Shown one piece after another: positions 34,401 to 42,564 of a stretch of 64,000 nucleotides of DNA. Position 1 is the first letter of the stretch, and each line of letters opens with the position of its first letter. Position numbers and translations under genes: made by a program. The notes under the pieces were generated by a model that was not told where the DNA came from, searched no databases, and saw only the letters and a list, made by a program, of their open reading frames with translations. Source of the stretch: Polaribacter batillariae (GTDB lineage Bacteria > Bacteroidota > Bacteroidia > Flavobacteriales > Flavobacteriaceae); contig NZ_CP071795.1 of assembly GCF_017498485.1 (NCBI RefSeq), positions 2,356,001-2,420,000 of the forward strand, in the 5' to 3' direction.

Positions 34401-35077
34401 TTCCTGTAAGATCTCTTTTTTCTTATCGTTTTAATGGTTTGAGCAATATTGGGCTGCCTACTTTTTTAAACGCAGAAGACGAATCTACAGTTTCAAATAT
34501 CAACGTTCAAGAACGAGACGATCTTAGCTTTTTAGAATACTCTGGTTCTTCGGATCCTACAGATGTTGGAAGTATAGGTAATATTTTTAAATACAAAAAC
34601 TTAACTTTAAATATTTTTACAACTTATTCTTTTGGTAATGTAGTTCGTCTGAGCCCTGTTTTTAGTTCAGGTTATTCAGATCTTACAGCCTTCCCTAGAG
34701 AATTTGAAGATAGATGGGTGGTACCAGGTGACGAAAACTTTACCAACGTACCACTTGTGGCAACCACTAGACAACAAAATAATTATGGTAATTTTAACCT
34801 TGCCAGGTCTTATAACCTTTACAATTACTCGAACGCACGTATCGCTAAAGGAGATTTTGTAAGGCTAAAAGAAATATCGCTTCAGTACGATTTCCCAAAA
34901 TATTTTACCAATAAATTAGAAATTAACAACTTGTCTTTTAAATTACAAGCAACCAATCTTTGGTTGTTATATGCAGACAAGAAATTAAAAGGACAAGACC
35001 CAGAGTTTTTTAACTCGGGAGGTGTGGCAGTACCATTGCCAAGACAAATTACGTTTACCTTAAGATTAGGTTTATAA
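31425..35077 (+). pseudogene. SusC/RagA family TonB-linked outer-membrane protein with STN domain, one-base frameshift
   Basis: Outer-membrane TonB-dependent transporter. The first frame (31425-31823) has a signal peptide and an STN domain (V-I-D-A-D-K-E-V-T-V-N-E-V-F), ending in a premature stop. The second frame carries K-V-S-G-T-V-K-D-G and L-L-G-V-T-V-L-V-K-G (carboxypeptidase-like domain), the plug (R-I-R-G-A-T-S-I-F-G, then D-G-V-I-L-D-D-V) and the barrel to 35077. Adding one A to the A7 run at 31785-31791 joins both frames as ...E-K-K-K-Q-Q-T-K-V-S-G-T-V. No start codon exists between 31780 and 31943, so the second part is not an independent gene. About 1,217 residues if repaired. This could be a sequencing error, a true mutation or slippage. 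SusD follows 13 bases later. Confidence 0.85.
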
Positions 35078-35090
35078 AAATAAAAGAATC

Positions 35091-36680
35091 ATGATGAAAA
35101 ATAGAAACTTATTAATTATTACAATATTTTTATCACTATGTATTGTATCGTCCTGTGATAAAACGCTAGATGAGTTACCTGACAACAGAACAGAAATAGA
35201 TAGCCAAACAAAAATAAGAAAACTTTTGGTGTCTGCTTATCCTACAATTAGCCCAGCATTGGTAGCAGAATTATCATCAGACAACGTTGTAGATCAAGGA
35301 GAAAACCATCCTAATGGCAATTTATTAACTACCGAAATTGCATACTGGCAAGATATAACAGCAACAGGAACCGACGACATCAAAAACTTTTGGGAGGCAT
35401 CTTATAAAGCTATAGCGCATTCAAATGAGGCCTTAAAAGCTATTGAAAGATTAAAGTTAGAGAATCCACAAATAGATTTGTCTGCAGAAAAGGCAGAAGC
35501 CTTAATAACAAGAGCTTATTCTCACTTTATGCTTGTTAATATTTTTGGGATGCATTATAACACCGAAAGCAGTAGTACAGATTTAGGTGTACCATATATT
35601 ACAGAGCCAGAAACTACATTAAACCCAACTTATAAAAGAAATACTGTAGCAGAGGTTTACGAAAATATAAATGCAGATATAGAAGAAGCATTACCGCTTA
35701 TAAAAGACGATATTTACCAAATTCCTAACTACCACTTTAATACAAGAGCTGCCTTTGCATTTGCTGCAAGATTTAACCTTTATTATGAAAACTGGGCGAA
35801 AGCAAAAGAGTATGCTTCTGAAGCATTAGGCAATAATCCATCTGCTATTTTAAGAGATTGGGAAGAGTTCGATAGCTTGCAGTTAGATGCAAACATATTA
35901 ACCAATACCTATATTACAAGTGATAGTAATTTCTTAAATATCGCTTATACCTCTCAATTGGGGGTAGCGTTTGGTGCATTTAGGAATTTAGGGCGCTTTA
36001 GCCATACTAAAAGACTTGCTGATGATGAAACCGTTTTCGCCGATAATGTTTTAACGAGACGCGTTCCGTTTCTAGAACCTGCTGCTACAAAATATTGGTT
36101 TACCCCTTTGGTTTTAGCTATTTCTGGTTTAGATAAAACGCTACTTTATAAAGTACCTTATTTATTTGAATTTACTGATCCAGTGGCTCGAATTGGATTT
36201 GCTAGAACGTCATTACCTAGTTTCCATGCAGACGAAACGCTATTGGTAAGAGCCGAAGCAAATATATTGCTTAAAAATTACAATGCTGCCATGGACGATT
36301 TAAATGCCTGGTCTAGTAACTTTTTTAAAGATAGAACCACAACAATTGACGAAGTAGATACATTTTATAATAACATAAAATATTCTACTGATGAAGAGCC
36401 TACACAAAAAAAAGAACTAAACCCTAAATTTAGTGTAGAGGCAGGAACTCAAGAAAATATGTTGCATTATCTATTGCAAAGTAGAAGAATATTAACCTTA
36501 CATGAAGGCTTTAGATGGTACGATATTAAACGTTATGGAATAGAAGTGCCACGTTATCAACTCACAACAGTAACAAGTAACTATTCAGTAACAGACAGGC
36601 TTACAGAAAATGATTTACGAAAAGCCATACAATTGCCACAAGATATAATTATTACTGGCTTAAAACCTAATCCTAGATAA
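35091..36680 (+). CDS. RagB/SusD family nutrient-uptake lipoprotein
   Basis: A 529-residue outer-membrane lipoprotein; lipobox ends V-S-S-C with Cys22. It would cap the SusC pore and bind the substrate. Helical TPR-like regions include W-E-A-S-Y-K-A-I-A-H-S-N-E-A-L near 100-115 and A-L-I-T-R-A-Y-S-H-F near 140, both SusD hallmarks. The C-terminal G-F-R-W-Y-D-I-K-R-Y-G is also typical. Substrate unknown; no glycoside hydrolase genes lie in the locus, so a non-glycan substrate is possible. Confidence 0.93.
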   Translation: MMKNRNLLIITIFLSLCIVSSCDKTLDELPDNRTEIDSQTKIRKLLVSAYPTISPALVAELSSDNVVDQGENHPNGNLLTTEIAYWQDITATGTDDIKNFWEASYKAIAHSNEALKAIERLKLENPQIDLSAEKAEALITRAYSHFMLVNIFGMHYNTESSSTDLGVPYITEPETTLNPTYKRNTVAEVYENINADIEEALPLIKDDIYQIPNYHFNTRAAFAFAARFNLYYENWAKAKEYASEALGNNPSAILRDWEEFDSLQLDANILTNTYITSDSNFLNIAYTSQLGVAFGAFRNLGRFSHTKRLADDETVFADNVLTRRVPFLEPAATKYWFTPLVLAISGLDKTLLYKVPYLFEFTDPVARIGFARTSLPSFHADETLLVRAEANILLKNYNAAMDDLNAWSSNFFKDRTTTIDEVDTFYNNIKYSTDEEPTQKKELNPKFSVEAGTQENMLHYLLQSRRILTLHEGFRWYDIKRYGIEVPRYQLTTVTSNYSVTDRLTENDLRKAIQLPQDIIITGLKPNPR

Positions 36681-36700
36681 ACCAAAAAAATAATAGAATT

Positions 36701-37585
36701 ATGAAAAAAATATTAATACTACTTAGTTTTGTTACCATATTAATTGGCTTTTGGGCCTGCTCAAATAACGACAACCCTATTGATACTAGCGAAACCGTTA
36801 TAAGGGTTGATAACAAGTTGCAAAACGATTTTGATAAGTATCTAGAACGAGAATTTGTAGAGCCATACAACCTTAGGATATTATACAAACTTCCTGATTT
36901 CGAAAGTGATTTTAGCTACACTCTGTCACCTGCGAGATACCGTAACTCTGTAAGAATGGCGAATTTAATAAAATACCTATGCTTAGAGCCTTATAAAAAG
37001 GTTGCACCAGCTGGTTTTTTACAAAAGCACTTTCCAAAATTTATTCTTTTAGTCGGCTCTGCGGCTTATAACCCTAATGGAACCATTGTTTTAGGAACTG
37101 CAGAAGGAGGTTTAAAAATAACATTATACAGAGTGAATAGATTAGATGTAGATGATATACAAGAATTATATAACTTTTACTTTAGAACCATATACCACGA
37201 ATTTTCTCACATACTTCACCAAACAACAGATTATTCTATAGATTTTGATAAAATATCAGCATCCACCTATGTAGGTGGGCTTTGGGTAGAAAGCTGGAAC
37301 TCTGATGATGAAGCCAGACAAGCAGGTTTTATTAGTAGATATGGCAGTAGCGAAGCCAATGAAGATTTTGTAGAGTTAATATCGTACTATATTACTACTC
37401 CACAAAGCGATTGGGATACTATGATACAAGACGCAGGTGATGGAGGACCTATAATGACCCAAAAAATGGGTATAATTAGAGATTACTTAGACAAAGTCTG
37501 GGATTTGGATATTGACGCTTTAAGAGACGAAATTCAACTTAGGGTAAGTCAACTTGACCAACAAGATTTAGATAACATAGAATAA
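36701..37585 (+). CDS. Substrate import-associated zinc metallohydrolase lipoprotein
   Basis: A 294-residue lipoprotein with Cys20 in W-A-C. It has H-E-F-S-H at 166-170, the HExxH zinc motif, and N-E-D-F-V-E at about 220-225, a likely third-ligand region. The family (TIGR04549-like) occurs in SusC/SusD loci and probably cleaves a peptide or ester in the bound substrate. Here it follows SusD by 20 bases and precedes DUF4302. The T-D-Y-S-I and W-V-E-S-W segments fit the family as I recall it. Substrate unknown. Confidence 0.85.
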   Translation: MKKILILLSFVTILIGFWACSNNDNPIDTSETVIRVDNKLQNDFDKYLEREFVEPYNLRILYKLPDFESDFSYTLSPARYRNSVRMANLIKYLCLEPYKKVAPAGFLQKHFPKFILLVGSAAYNPNGTIVLGTAEGGLKITLYRVNRLDVDDIQELYNFYFRTIYHEFSHILHQTTDYSIDFDKISASTYVGGLWVESWNSDDEARQAGFISRYGSSEANEDFVELISYYITTPQSDWDTMIQDAGDGGPIMTQKMGIIRDYLDKVWDLDIDALRDEIQLRVSQLDQQDLDNIE

Positions 37586-37595
37586 ACGTAATAAA

Positions 37596-38849
37596 ATGGA
37601 AAAAAAATTAAAAAAAATAGTAACGGTTTTCTTTTTAGGAATTGCAGTGCTTTCGTGCACCAAAATTGAAGACGATAGAATATTTGATAAATCGGCATCA
37701 GAAAGAATATCTGGAGCGATTAGCGAATACCAAGAACTTTTACCAAAGCCAGAACATGGTTGGGTGCTAGAGTATTTTGCTGGGCGTGGCAGATGCTGTG
37801 GAGCTTACAATTACACCTTTAAGTTTGATGACAAAAATATGGTTACAGTAAAGGGAGAAACAGCTGTAGGAGAGGCTACATCCAATTACGAAATAGTTCA
37901 ATATGGAGGTCCAGTACTTACATTCAATACCTATAATAGAATATTTCATTTTTTGTCCACACCAAATGGTTTCAGACCTCAAGGTGCTGGTGAAGCAGAC
38001 TATGAGTTTGTAATCTTATCAAGAGACGAAGAAACAGATAATCTTATGGTAAAAGGGGTTAAAACTAATAATGAAATGCGACTGAAAAAGTTGGAGGAGC
38101 CAGCTGAAGAGTATCTAGAAAAAGTAGATAATATTAAGCAATATTTTTCTAACTCAATATTAGCAACCACTGTTAACGGAAAAGACATTCCTACCGCAAG
38201 AACACAATTAAGAATAGACTTTATGGAAGAAGGTGAAGAAGCAATATCTTCTCCTTATATCTATACATCACAAGGTATTTATTTATACGAGCCGATTACA
38301 CTCAATGGAGTAACTGTTCAGGAATTTATCTTAAACTTTGATGAAGATCGACTTGTTTCTTTAGATGGTGATGTAATTATTGATGTTTATTTACCTCCTT
38401 TCGACGCATCACTATTATGGAGAACTACTGTTGACTCTGATAATACATCGCAGCATTTTATTGATGCCCAAATAGAAATGCAATCACTTCACAACGACAA
38501 CCGGTTTGCAAGGTTATGGCCAACAGTAGAACCAGAATTTGTATTAGGGCAATATACTCCTCCAATAATTGGTATTGCAGGTATTATTTCTGGTAGTACA
38601 ACACGATGGACATCAGGTAAAAGAGCTTCTTTTACGGGAGTTGCGGGGCAAAAAACCCAATTAGATGCTGTAGATCTAGGTCCAGATCTTATAACAGGAA
38701 TTATATTTCCGTACATGGATTTTTATGGCGAGGTTTTTATGGAGAATAAACCTTATGAAACAGAAATGGACGACCCAGATGACCCTAAAGAAATTAAGTT
38801 AACCAGTGTTAACAATCCTGAAGTTTGGTTTATAATCAAAAGAGATTAA
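37596..38849 (+). CDS. DUF4302 family lipoprotein
   Basis: A 417-residue lipoprotein, lipobox V-L-S-C with Cys21. The DUF4302 start is recognisable: R-I-F-D-K-S-A-S-E-R and H-G-W-V-L-E-Y-F near 58. DUF4302 proteins occur only in Bacteroidetes, next to SusC/SusD and the HExxH metallohydrolase. Their role is unknown, but the repeated association suggests part of the same surface complex. It follows the metallohydrolase gene by ten bases and ends at a terminator, so it closes the operon. Confidence 0.85.
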   Translation: MEKKLKKIVTVFFLGIAVLSCTKIEDDRIFDKSASERISGAISEYQELLPKPEHGWVLEYFAGRGRCCGAYNYTFKFDDKNMVTVKGETAVGEATSNYEIVQYGGPVLTFNTYNRIFHFLSTPNGFRPQGAGEADYEFVILSRDEETDNLMVKGVKTNNEMRLKKLEEPAEEYLEKVDNIKQYFSNSILATTVNGKDIPTARTQLRIDFMEEGEEAISSPYIYTSQGIYLYEPITLNGVTVQEFILNFDEDRLVSLDGDVIIDVYLPPFDASLLWRTTVDSDNTSQHFIDAQIEMQSLHNDNRFARLWPTVEPEFVLGQYTPPIIGIAGIISGSTTRWTSGKRASFTGVAGQKTQLDAVDLGPDLITGIIFPYMDFYGEVFMENKPYETEMDDPDDPKEIKLTSVNNPEVWFIIKRD

Positions 38850-38894
38850 AGTTTTATTATAGTTTATAATAGTTATTTTGAATTAGTTAGTCAC

Positions 38895-38936
38895 GAAAAA
38901 GCAGCATTTTATATAAATGTTGCTTTTTTCTTTTTA
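38895..38936 (+). terminator. Terminator of the SusC/D operon
   Basis: Stem GAAAAAGCAGCATTT / AAATGTTGCTTTTTT, five-base loop, followed by C and five T. 45 bases after the DUF4302 stop. Confidence 0.8.
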
Positions 38937-38996
38937 TAATGAAATAGAAAGAAAAAAAAGGTGTGTTAATACCGTCATTTTAAAATCAAATATTTG

Positions 38997-39130
38997 TCAG
39001 TTCGAGCATTACTAAAATCAAAATATATTTTAATTAGAAGGCAGCAAACGTTATTTAGAGAACGGTCATAAAAAACTAGCATTTCAAAATAAATCTCAAC
39101 TATACTCGATTTGATATCTGAATTGATAAA
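38997..39130. repeat. Diverged copy of the dispersed intergenic repeat
   Basis: 39005-39035 is identical over 31 bases to 5840-5870 of copy 1 (starts AGCATTACTAAAATC, ends TTTTAATT). The following bases, with AAATAAATCTCAACTATACTCGA at about 39090-39112, resemble the degenerate core of copy 1. There are no clean terminal repeats, so it looks like an old copy. It lies in the 695-base gap between DUF4302 and the tandem-domain lipoprotein. Confidence 0.6.
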
Positions 39131-39251
39131 CTGATAAATGAGGACTATAGTGGGTAATTCACATCGAGCTAATTTTAACACAATTAAAACACCAACACAC
39201 CTACTTTTGTTAAAGTTTCGTTATTGTTTTTTTATATGAAATAAATATATC

Positions 39252-39259
39252 TACATTTG
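39252..39259 (+). promoter_or_regulatory. Possible -7 element inside the 38.9-39.5 kb gap
   Basis: TACATTTG matches TAnnTTTG. It lies 20 to 130 bases before the two hairpins at 39282 and 39342 and could start a small transcript. No clear -33 box at the right spacing. Confidence 0.35.
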
Positions 39260-39281
39260 TACCCGCAATATAAAACATAGG

Positions 39282-39323
39282 CTATATTTTATCCTGAAGA
39301 AGAAATAGAAAATATAGTTTTTT
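39282..39323 (+). terminator. Hairpin with T run in the leader region
   Basis: CTATATTTT at 39282-39290 pairs with AAAATATAG at 39309-39317, 18-base loop, then TTTTTT. AT-only stem, so weak alone. Confidence 0.45.
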
Positions 39324-39341
39324 AACATTGTGTCAAATAAG

Positions 39342-39388
39342 ACGCATACTTCAGTTATCTATTGGTAATTGAAGTATGTGTTTTTTTT
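39342..39388 (+). terminator. Second hairpin with T run, about 160 bases before the lipoprotein gene
   Basis: Bases 39342-39356 pair with 39367-39381 over 15 positions (two G-T pairs), ten-base loop, followed by eight T. It is strong enough to end transcription upstream of the gene at 39545, either of a small RNA or as an attenuator. Confidence 0.65.
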
Positions 39389-39544
39389 ATGAAAAAATGT
39401 ACGTAAATAAAAATGTAATTTGTTTAAATAAAGAAACCATATTCAATAAAAAACACAGCACCATAAGCTGTTAATTGTAATTAGAAAAAACCGAGTCATT
39501 AAATTAAGTATAACCCAATTTTTTAACATTAATAATTTTAAGCA

Positions 39545-40336
39545 ATGAAAAACAGAATGAAGTATTTATTTTTAGTATTATTCGCATCTTTATGCGTAGT
39601 ATCTTGTGATAACGATGATAAAAATCCCGAAACCACAAAGAATTTTGTGAAACATAACGTAAAGTTTAGCGTAAAGACCACTAATAATGGCGTAGGTATA
39701 ATTAATTTTTCTTCGCGTGCAAGTGGATTAAACCAAGCAGATGGTTCTTATAGTGGTGTAAATGTTGGCAATGTAAGCGAATCATATGCTTTTGAGTACG
39801 AAGCCGGTTCAAATATAGAAAATTCTCTGTCTTTTACGGCTTTAGATGAAAACATTCCGTTTTCGGTAACGCTTGTGATTGAAGTGGACGGAAAAGTTGT
39901 GGAAGAAAGAACTCAGCTAATTAACAATAACGGTCAAATTGTTCAAATTAACCACGCTTTTAAGGCAAAAGACGATGGTACAAATGCAACAGAAGTAAAT
40001 CAAAATCTTGTAAGCACAACAGTTAAATTTGACGTAGCTTCATCAACCAATGATTCTGCAGGAATCATTCGTTTTAAAGGAAGCGCAGATAATGGTTCTA
40101 AACAAAAGAGACTTTATGTTGGCACCAACTTAAACGGTACAAGTGGACAACATACGTTTAATGTTAACAAAGGTGAAGATGTTGACTTGGAACTTGCCTA
40201 TACGCATCTTAGCGGTAAAATGCCATACGATATCACAGTAACATTTACGGTAGATGGTAAGGAAGTTACAACAGTTACAGAAACGATTACAGACTCAAAT
40301 ACAGAGGTTAATTTAGATTATGAATATAATCCATAA
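39545..40336 (+). CDS. Lipoprotein with two tandem beta domains
   Basis: A 263-residue lipoprotein; lipobox V-V-S-C with Cys21. After a short D/N-rich linker come two related domains of about 105 residues: 36-145 and 155-263. Each has V-K-F-x-V-x-(T/S), a G-I-I-x-F segment, V-G-x-x, (P)-(F/Y)-x-(V/I)-T and V-D-G-K, and ends in a charged strand. I do not know the family. It lies between the SusC/D operon and the LytTR system. It might be a substrate-binding surface protein, which is inferred from its lipoprotein nature and neighbours. Terminator at 40361. Confidence 0.75.
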   Translation: MKNRMKYLFLVLFASLCVVSCDNDDKNPETTKNFVKHNVKFSVKTTNNGVGIINFSSRASGLNQADGSYSGVNVGNVSESYAFEYEAGSNIENSLSFTALDENIPFSVTLVIEVDGKVVEERTQLINNNGQIVQINHAFKAKDDGTNATEVNQNLVSTTVKFDVASSTNDSAGIIRFKGSADNGSKQKRLYVGTNLNGTSGQHTFNVNKGEDVDLELAYTHLSGKMPYDITVTFTVDGKEVTTVTETITDSNTEVNLDYEYNP

Positions 40337-40360
40337 TTAAATAAAGAACTCGGTAAACTA

Positions 40361-40398
40361 AAAACGTTCTTGCTGTAATAAGCAAGAACGTTTTTTTT
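40361..40398 (+). terminator. Strong terminator
   Basis: Stem AAACGTTCTTGCT / AGCAAGAACGTTT with a short loop and a nine-T run, 25 bases after the lipoprotein stop. The remaining 225 bases to 40625 hold no gene I can see. Confidence 0.9.
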
Positions 40399-40625
40399 TG
40401 AAAAATTAGTTGCAAAACGTTTATTTCAGAAACTGAGAACTAACTATTGGAAATCTTTCTGAACACCTTTGAGCAGTTTCTCCCAATCTACTACGTTAGT
40501 GTTATCTTGTTCCTGGGGGAAAGAGGGTAATATACTGATTACTATATATATAATAGAAAATACTGAACTTAAAATCTTCATAAATAAGGAGTGTTAATTA
40601 CTAATAAGTTAACCAAGTAAACAAC

Positions 40626-41345
40626 CTAATTGATCGGCTTTATCTTATCAAACAATTCATCTTTATAAGACCTACCCACAGGAATTTTTTCTTGGTTGAT
40701 ATAAACAAGATTCCCTGTTACTTTATCAATAAAGTTGATGTTAACGATAAACGATTTATGTATCTGCACAAAATAATCAGGCTCAAGATAGTTGTCCCAG
40801 TTTTTTAGGGTGTCGATAAAGGTGAGCTTGCTATTTCGGGTACTAACGGTAACGTAGTTTCGGTCTGATTGCACATAGATAATATCTTCTATATTTACCT
40901 TGTGCAACGTCTTGTCAACATTTATAAATACCGCCTCTTTGCTGGATGTGATTTCCAAGGATTCCAGTTGCTGAGTGTTCAATTCTCTATTTTCAGACCT
41001 TGATTCTAATTTATTTATCGCTTTTAGAAAGCGTTCAAAACTGAAGGGTTTTACCAGATAATCTATAATAGCTTCATATTCAAAACTTTCAACGGCATAT
41101 TTATCGTAGGCTGTGGTCATTATGACTTTTGGCGGATGTTGCAAGGTCTTTAAAAAATCAATACCTGATATGGTGGGCAAGTTGATATCCAGAAAAATAA
41201 GGTCAATTTTTTCCTGCTTTAACACACTGTTTGCTTTTAAGGGTGAATTGAAAATACCCTTGATTTCCATATCCGGAATTTTGCCGATGTAGGCAGAAAG
41301 TATTTCCTGTGCAGGAACCTCGTCTTCTATAATTATGCAATTCAT
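40626..41345 (-). CDS. LytTR family response regulator
   Basis: A 239-residue regulator: receiver domain 1-120 with acidic E-D-E at 7-9, phospho-acceptor Asp53 in F-L-D-I-N-L-P and Lys near 104 (Y-L-V-K-P-F), followed by a LytTR DNA-binding domain from about 135 with I-I-Y-V-Q-S-D-R-N-Y-V and F-V-Q-I-H-K-S-F. Its start overlaps the histidine kinase stop by four bases. It likely controls the divergent outer-membrane receptor at 42565. Confidence 0.94.
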   Translation of the reverse strand: MNCIIIEDEVPAQEILSAYIGKIPDMEIKGIFNSPLKANSVLKQEKIDLIFLDINLPTISGIDFLKTLQHPPKVIMTTAYDKYAVESFEYEAIIDYLVKPFSFERFLKAINKLESRSENRELNTQQLESLEITSSKEAVFINVDKTLHKVNIEDIIYVQSDRNYVTVSTRNSKLTFIDTLKNWDNYLEPDYFVQIHKSFIVNINFIDKVTGNLVYINQEKIPVGRSYKDELFDKIKPIN

Positions 41346-42349
41346 TTCAGGTCAATTTCTAGATGTGCGGTAAAGGTTTTTTCGTTGTTTTCCACAAAGA
41401 AACGATGCTTTTTTGGATAAATCAGGTTCAATCGTTTTTCAAGGTTTTTCAAACCGATTTGAAAGCCCTCTGTCTCACGTTTTCCACTTTCAGCATCGAC
41501 TTCATTCATACATTTAAATTTCAAGATACCATTTTTCACACTCAGATCTATAAGAATATCGCTTAGGGCATCTTCCTTAAAACTACTATGTTTAAAGGCA
41601 TTTTCAATAAGACCAATGAGCAGTAAAGGTGCAATCTTGTGATTGTAAGAGTCAATCGTTTTATTAAATACAATTCGATTGATGCCTTGGGTGCGCAGGG
41701 TTTGAAATTCAAGATAATTATCAATAAAATCCACGTCCATTTGCAAGGATACCAGCTTTTCCTCACTCTGGTACAGGATGTATTTTAAGTTTTCAGAAAG
41801 CATCAATATCATATCGGCCACATTATCTGAGCCCTTAACCGCCTGCGCATATACCGTATTTAAATTATTGAAGAGCACGTGAGGATTGATCTGTGATTTT
41901 AAAAATTTAAGTTCCATCTCTACACGTTCCTTTTGCGTGTTCTCTAACTCTTTTTGTTTTTCAAAAAACGACGATAATATATGGATCAAAGAGAGGAAAA
42001 TTACGGGAAGCAAAAACTTCCATAACTGCTGGGAAAGGCACATACCAAAACTACAGCTACAATCGATGATATGATTACAGTACAATGCCGTAGCCAAAAG
42101 AACGATTGCAACAATCAGGAATCCGTAAAGTGCATACTGCTTTTTTTGAAACAGTGTTGGCAACAAATACAAATCATTAAAATAGGTCAACGTTAACACC
42201 AAGGGCAGTAACTTAAAATCAATCCTTTCCAACAAAGTCATCTCGTGGCCCGAAAAGTTGGGCATCAAAAAGAAGGCGACAACCACATAAAACAACCAGA
42301 ATAATATATGGATCGTTAATTTTAAATAACTGTTGTTTTTCATCATCAT
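41342..42349 (-). CDS. LytS/YehU-type sensor histidine kinase
   Basis: A 335-residue membrane kinase. Four helices lie in residues 1-125, and the His_kinase dimerisation segment Q-I-N-P-H-V-L-F-N-N-L-N has His157. The ATPase domain begins near 250 (L-I-E-N-A-F-K-H-S) and the second G-box is V-G-L-K-N-L-E-K-R-L-N-like G-L-K-N-L. No periplasmic ligand domain is visible. It is the first gene of the pair with the LytTR regulator, divergent from the outer-membrane receptor gene. Three ATGs open the gene; 42349 is the first. Confidence 0.93.
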   Translation of the reverse strand: MMMKNNSYLKLTIHILFWLFYVVVAFFLMPNFSGHEMTLLERIDFKLLPLVLTLTYFNDLYLLPTLFQKKQYALYGFLIVAIVLLATALYCNHIIDCSCSFGMCLSQQLWKFLLPVIFLSLIHILSSFFEKQKELENTQKERVEMELKFLKSQINPHVLFNNLNTVYAQAVKGSDNVADMILMLSENLKYILYQSEEKLVSLQMDVDFIDNYLEFQTLRTQGINRIVFNKTIDSYNHKIAPLLLIGLIENAFKHSSFKEDALSDILIDLSVKNGILKFKCMNEVDAESGKRETEGFQIGLKNLEKRLNLIYPKKHRFFVENNEKTFTAHLEIDLK

Positions 42350-42564
42350 TATTTTATATACCCCAAACGTAGTTTTTTATTATCGTTTACGCCAATAAAA
42401 TGTATTAAATATAATTTCTTAGGGACAAACGAAAGTCTAATAGGTATCATCAGCAAGAAATCATATTTCTGGATGATATCCATACATTTTGGTTATTGGT
42501 ACACTTTCTTTTATCTGCTGAGTTTACACGCTTAGGTTTGCAGTATAATTTTAAAATCTATAAA

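Noticed and set aside
31943-35077. Independent SusC gene starting at 31943
   Set aside because: The frame upstream encodes the carboxypeptidase-like domain without a start codon and joins the STN frame if one A is added.
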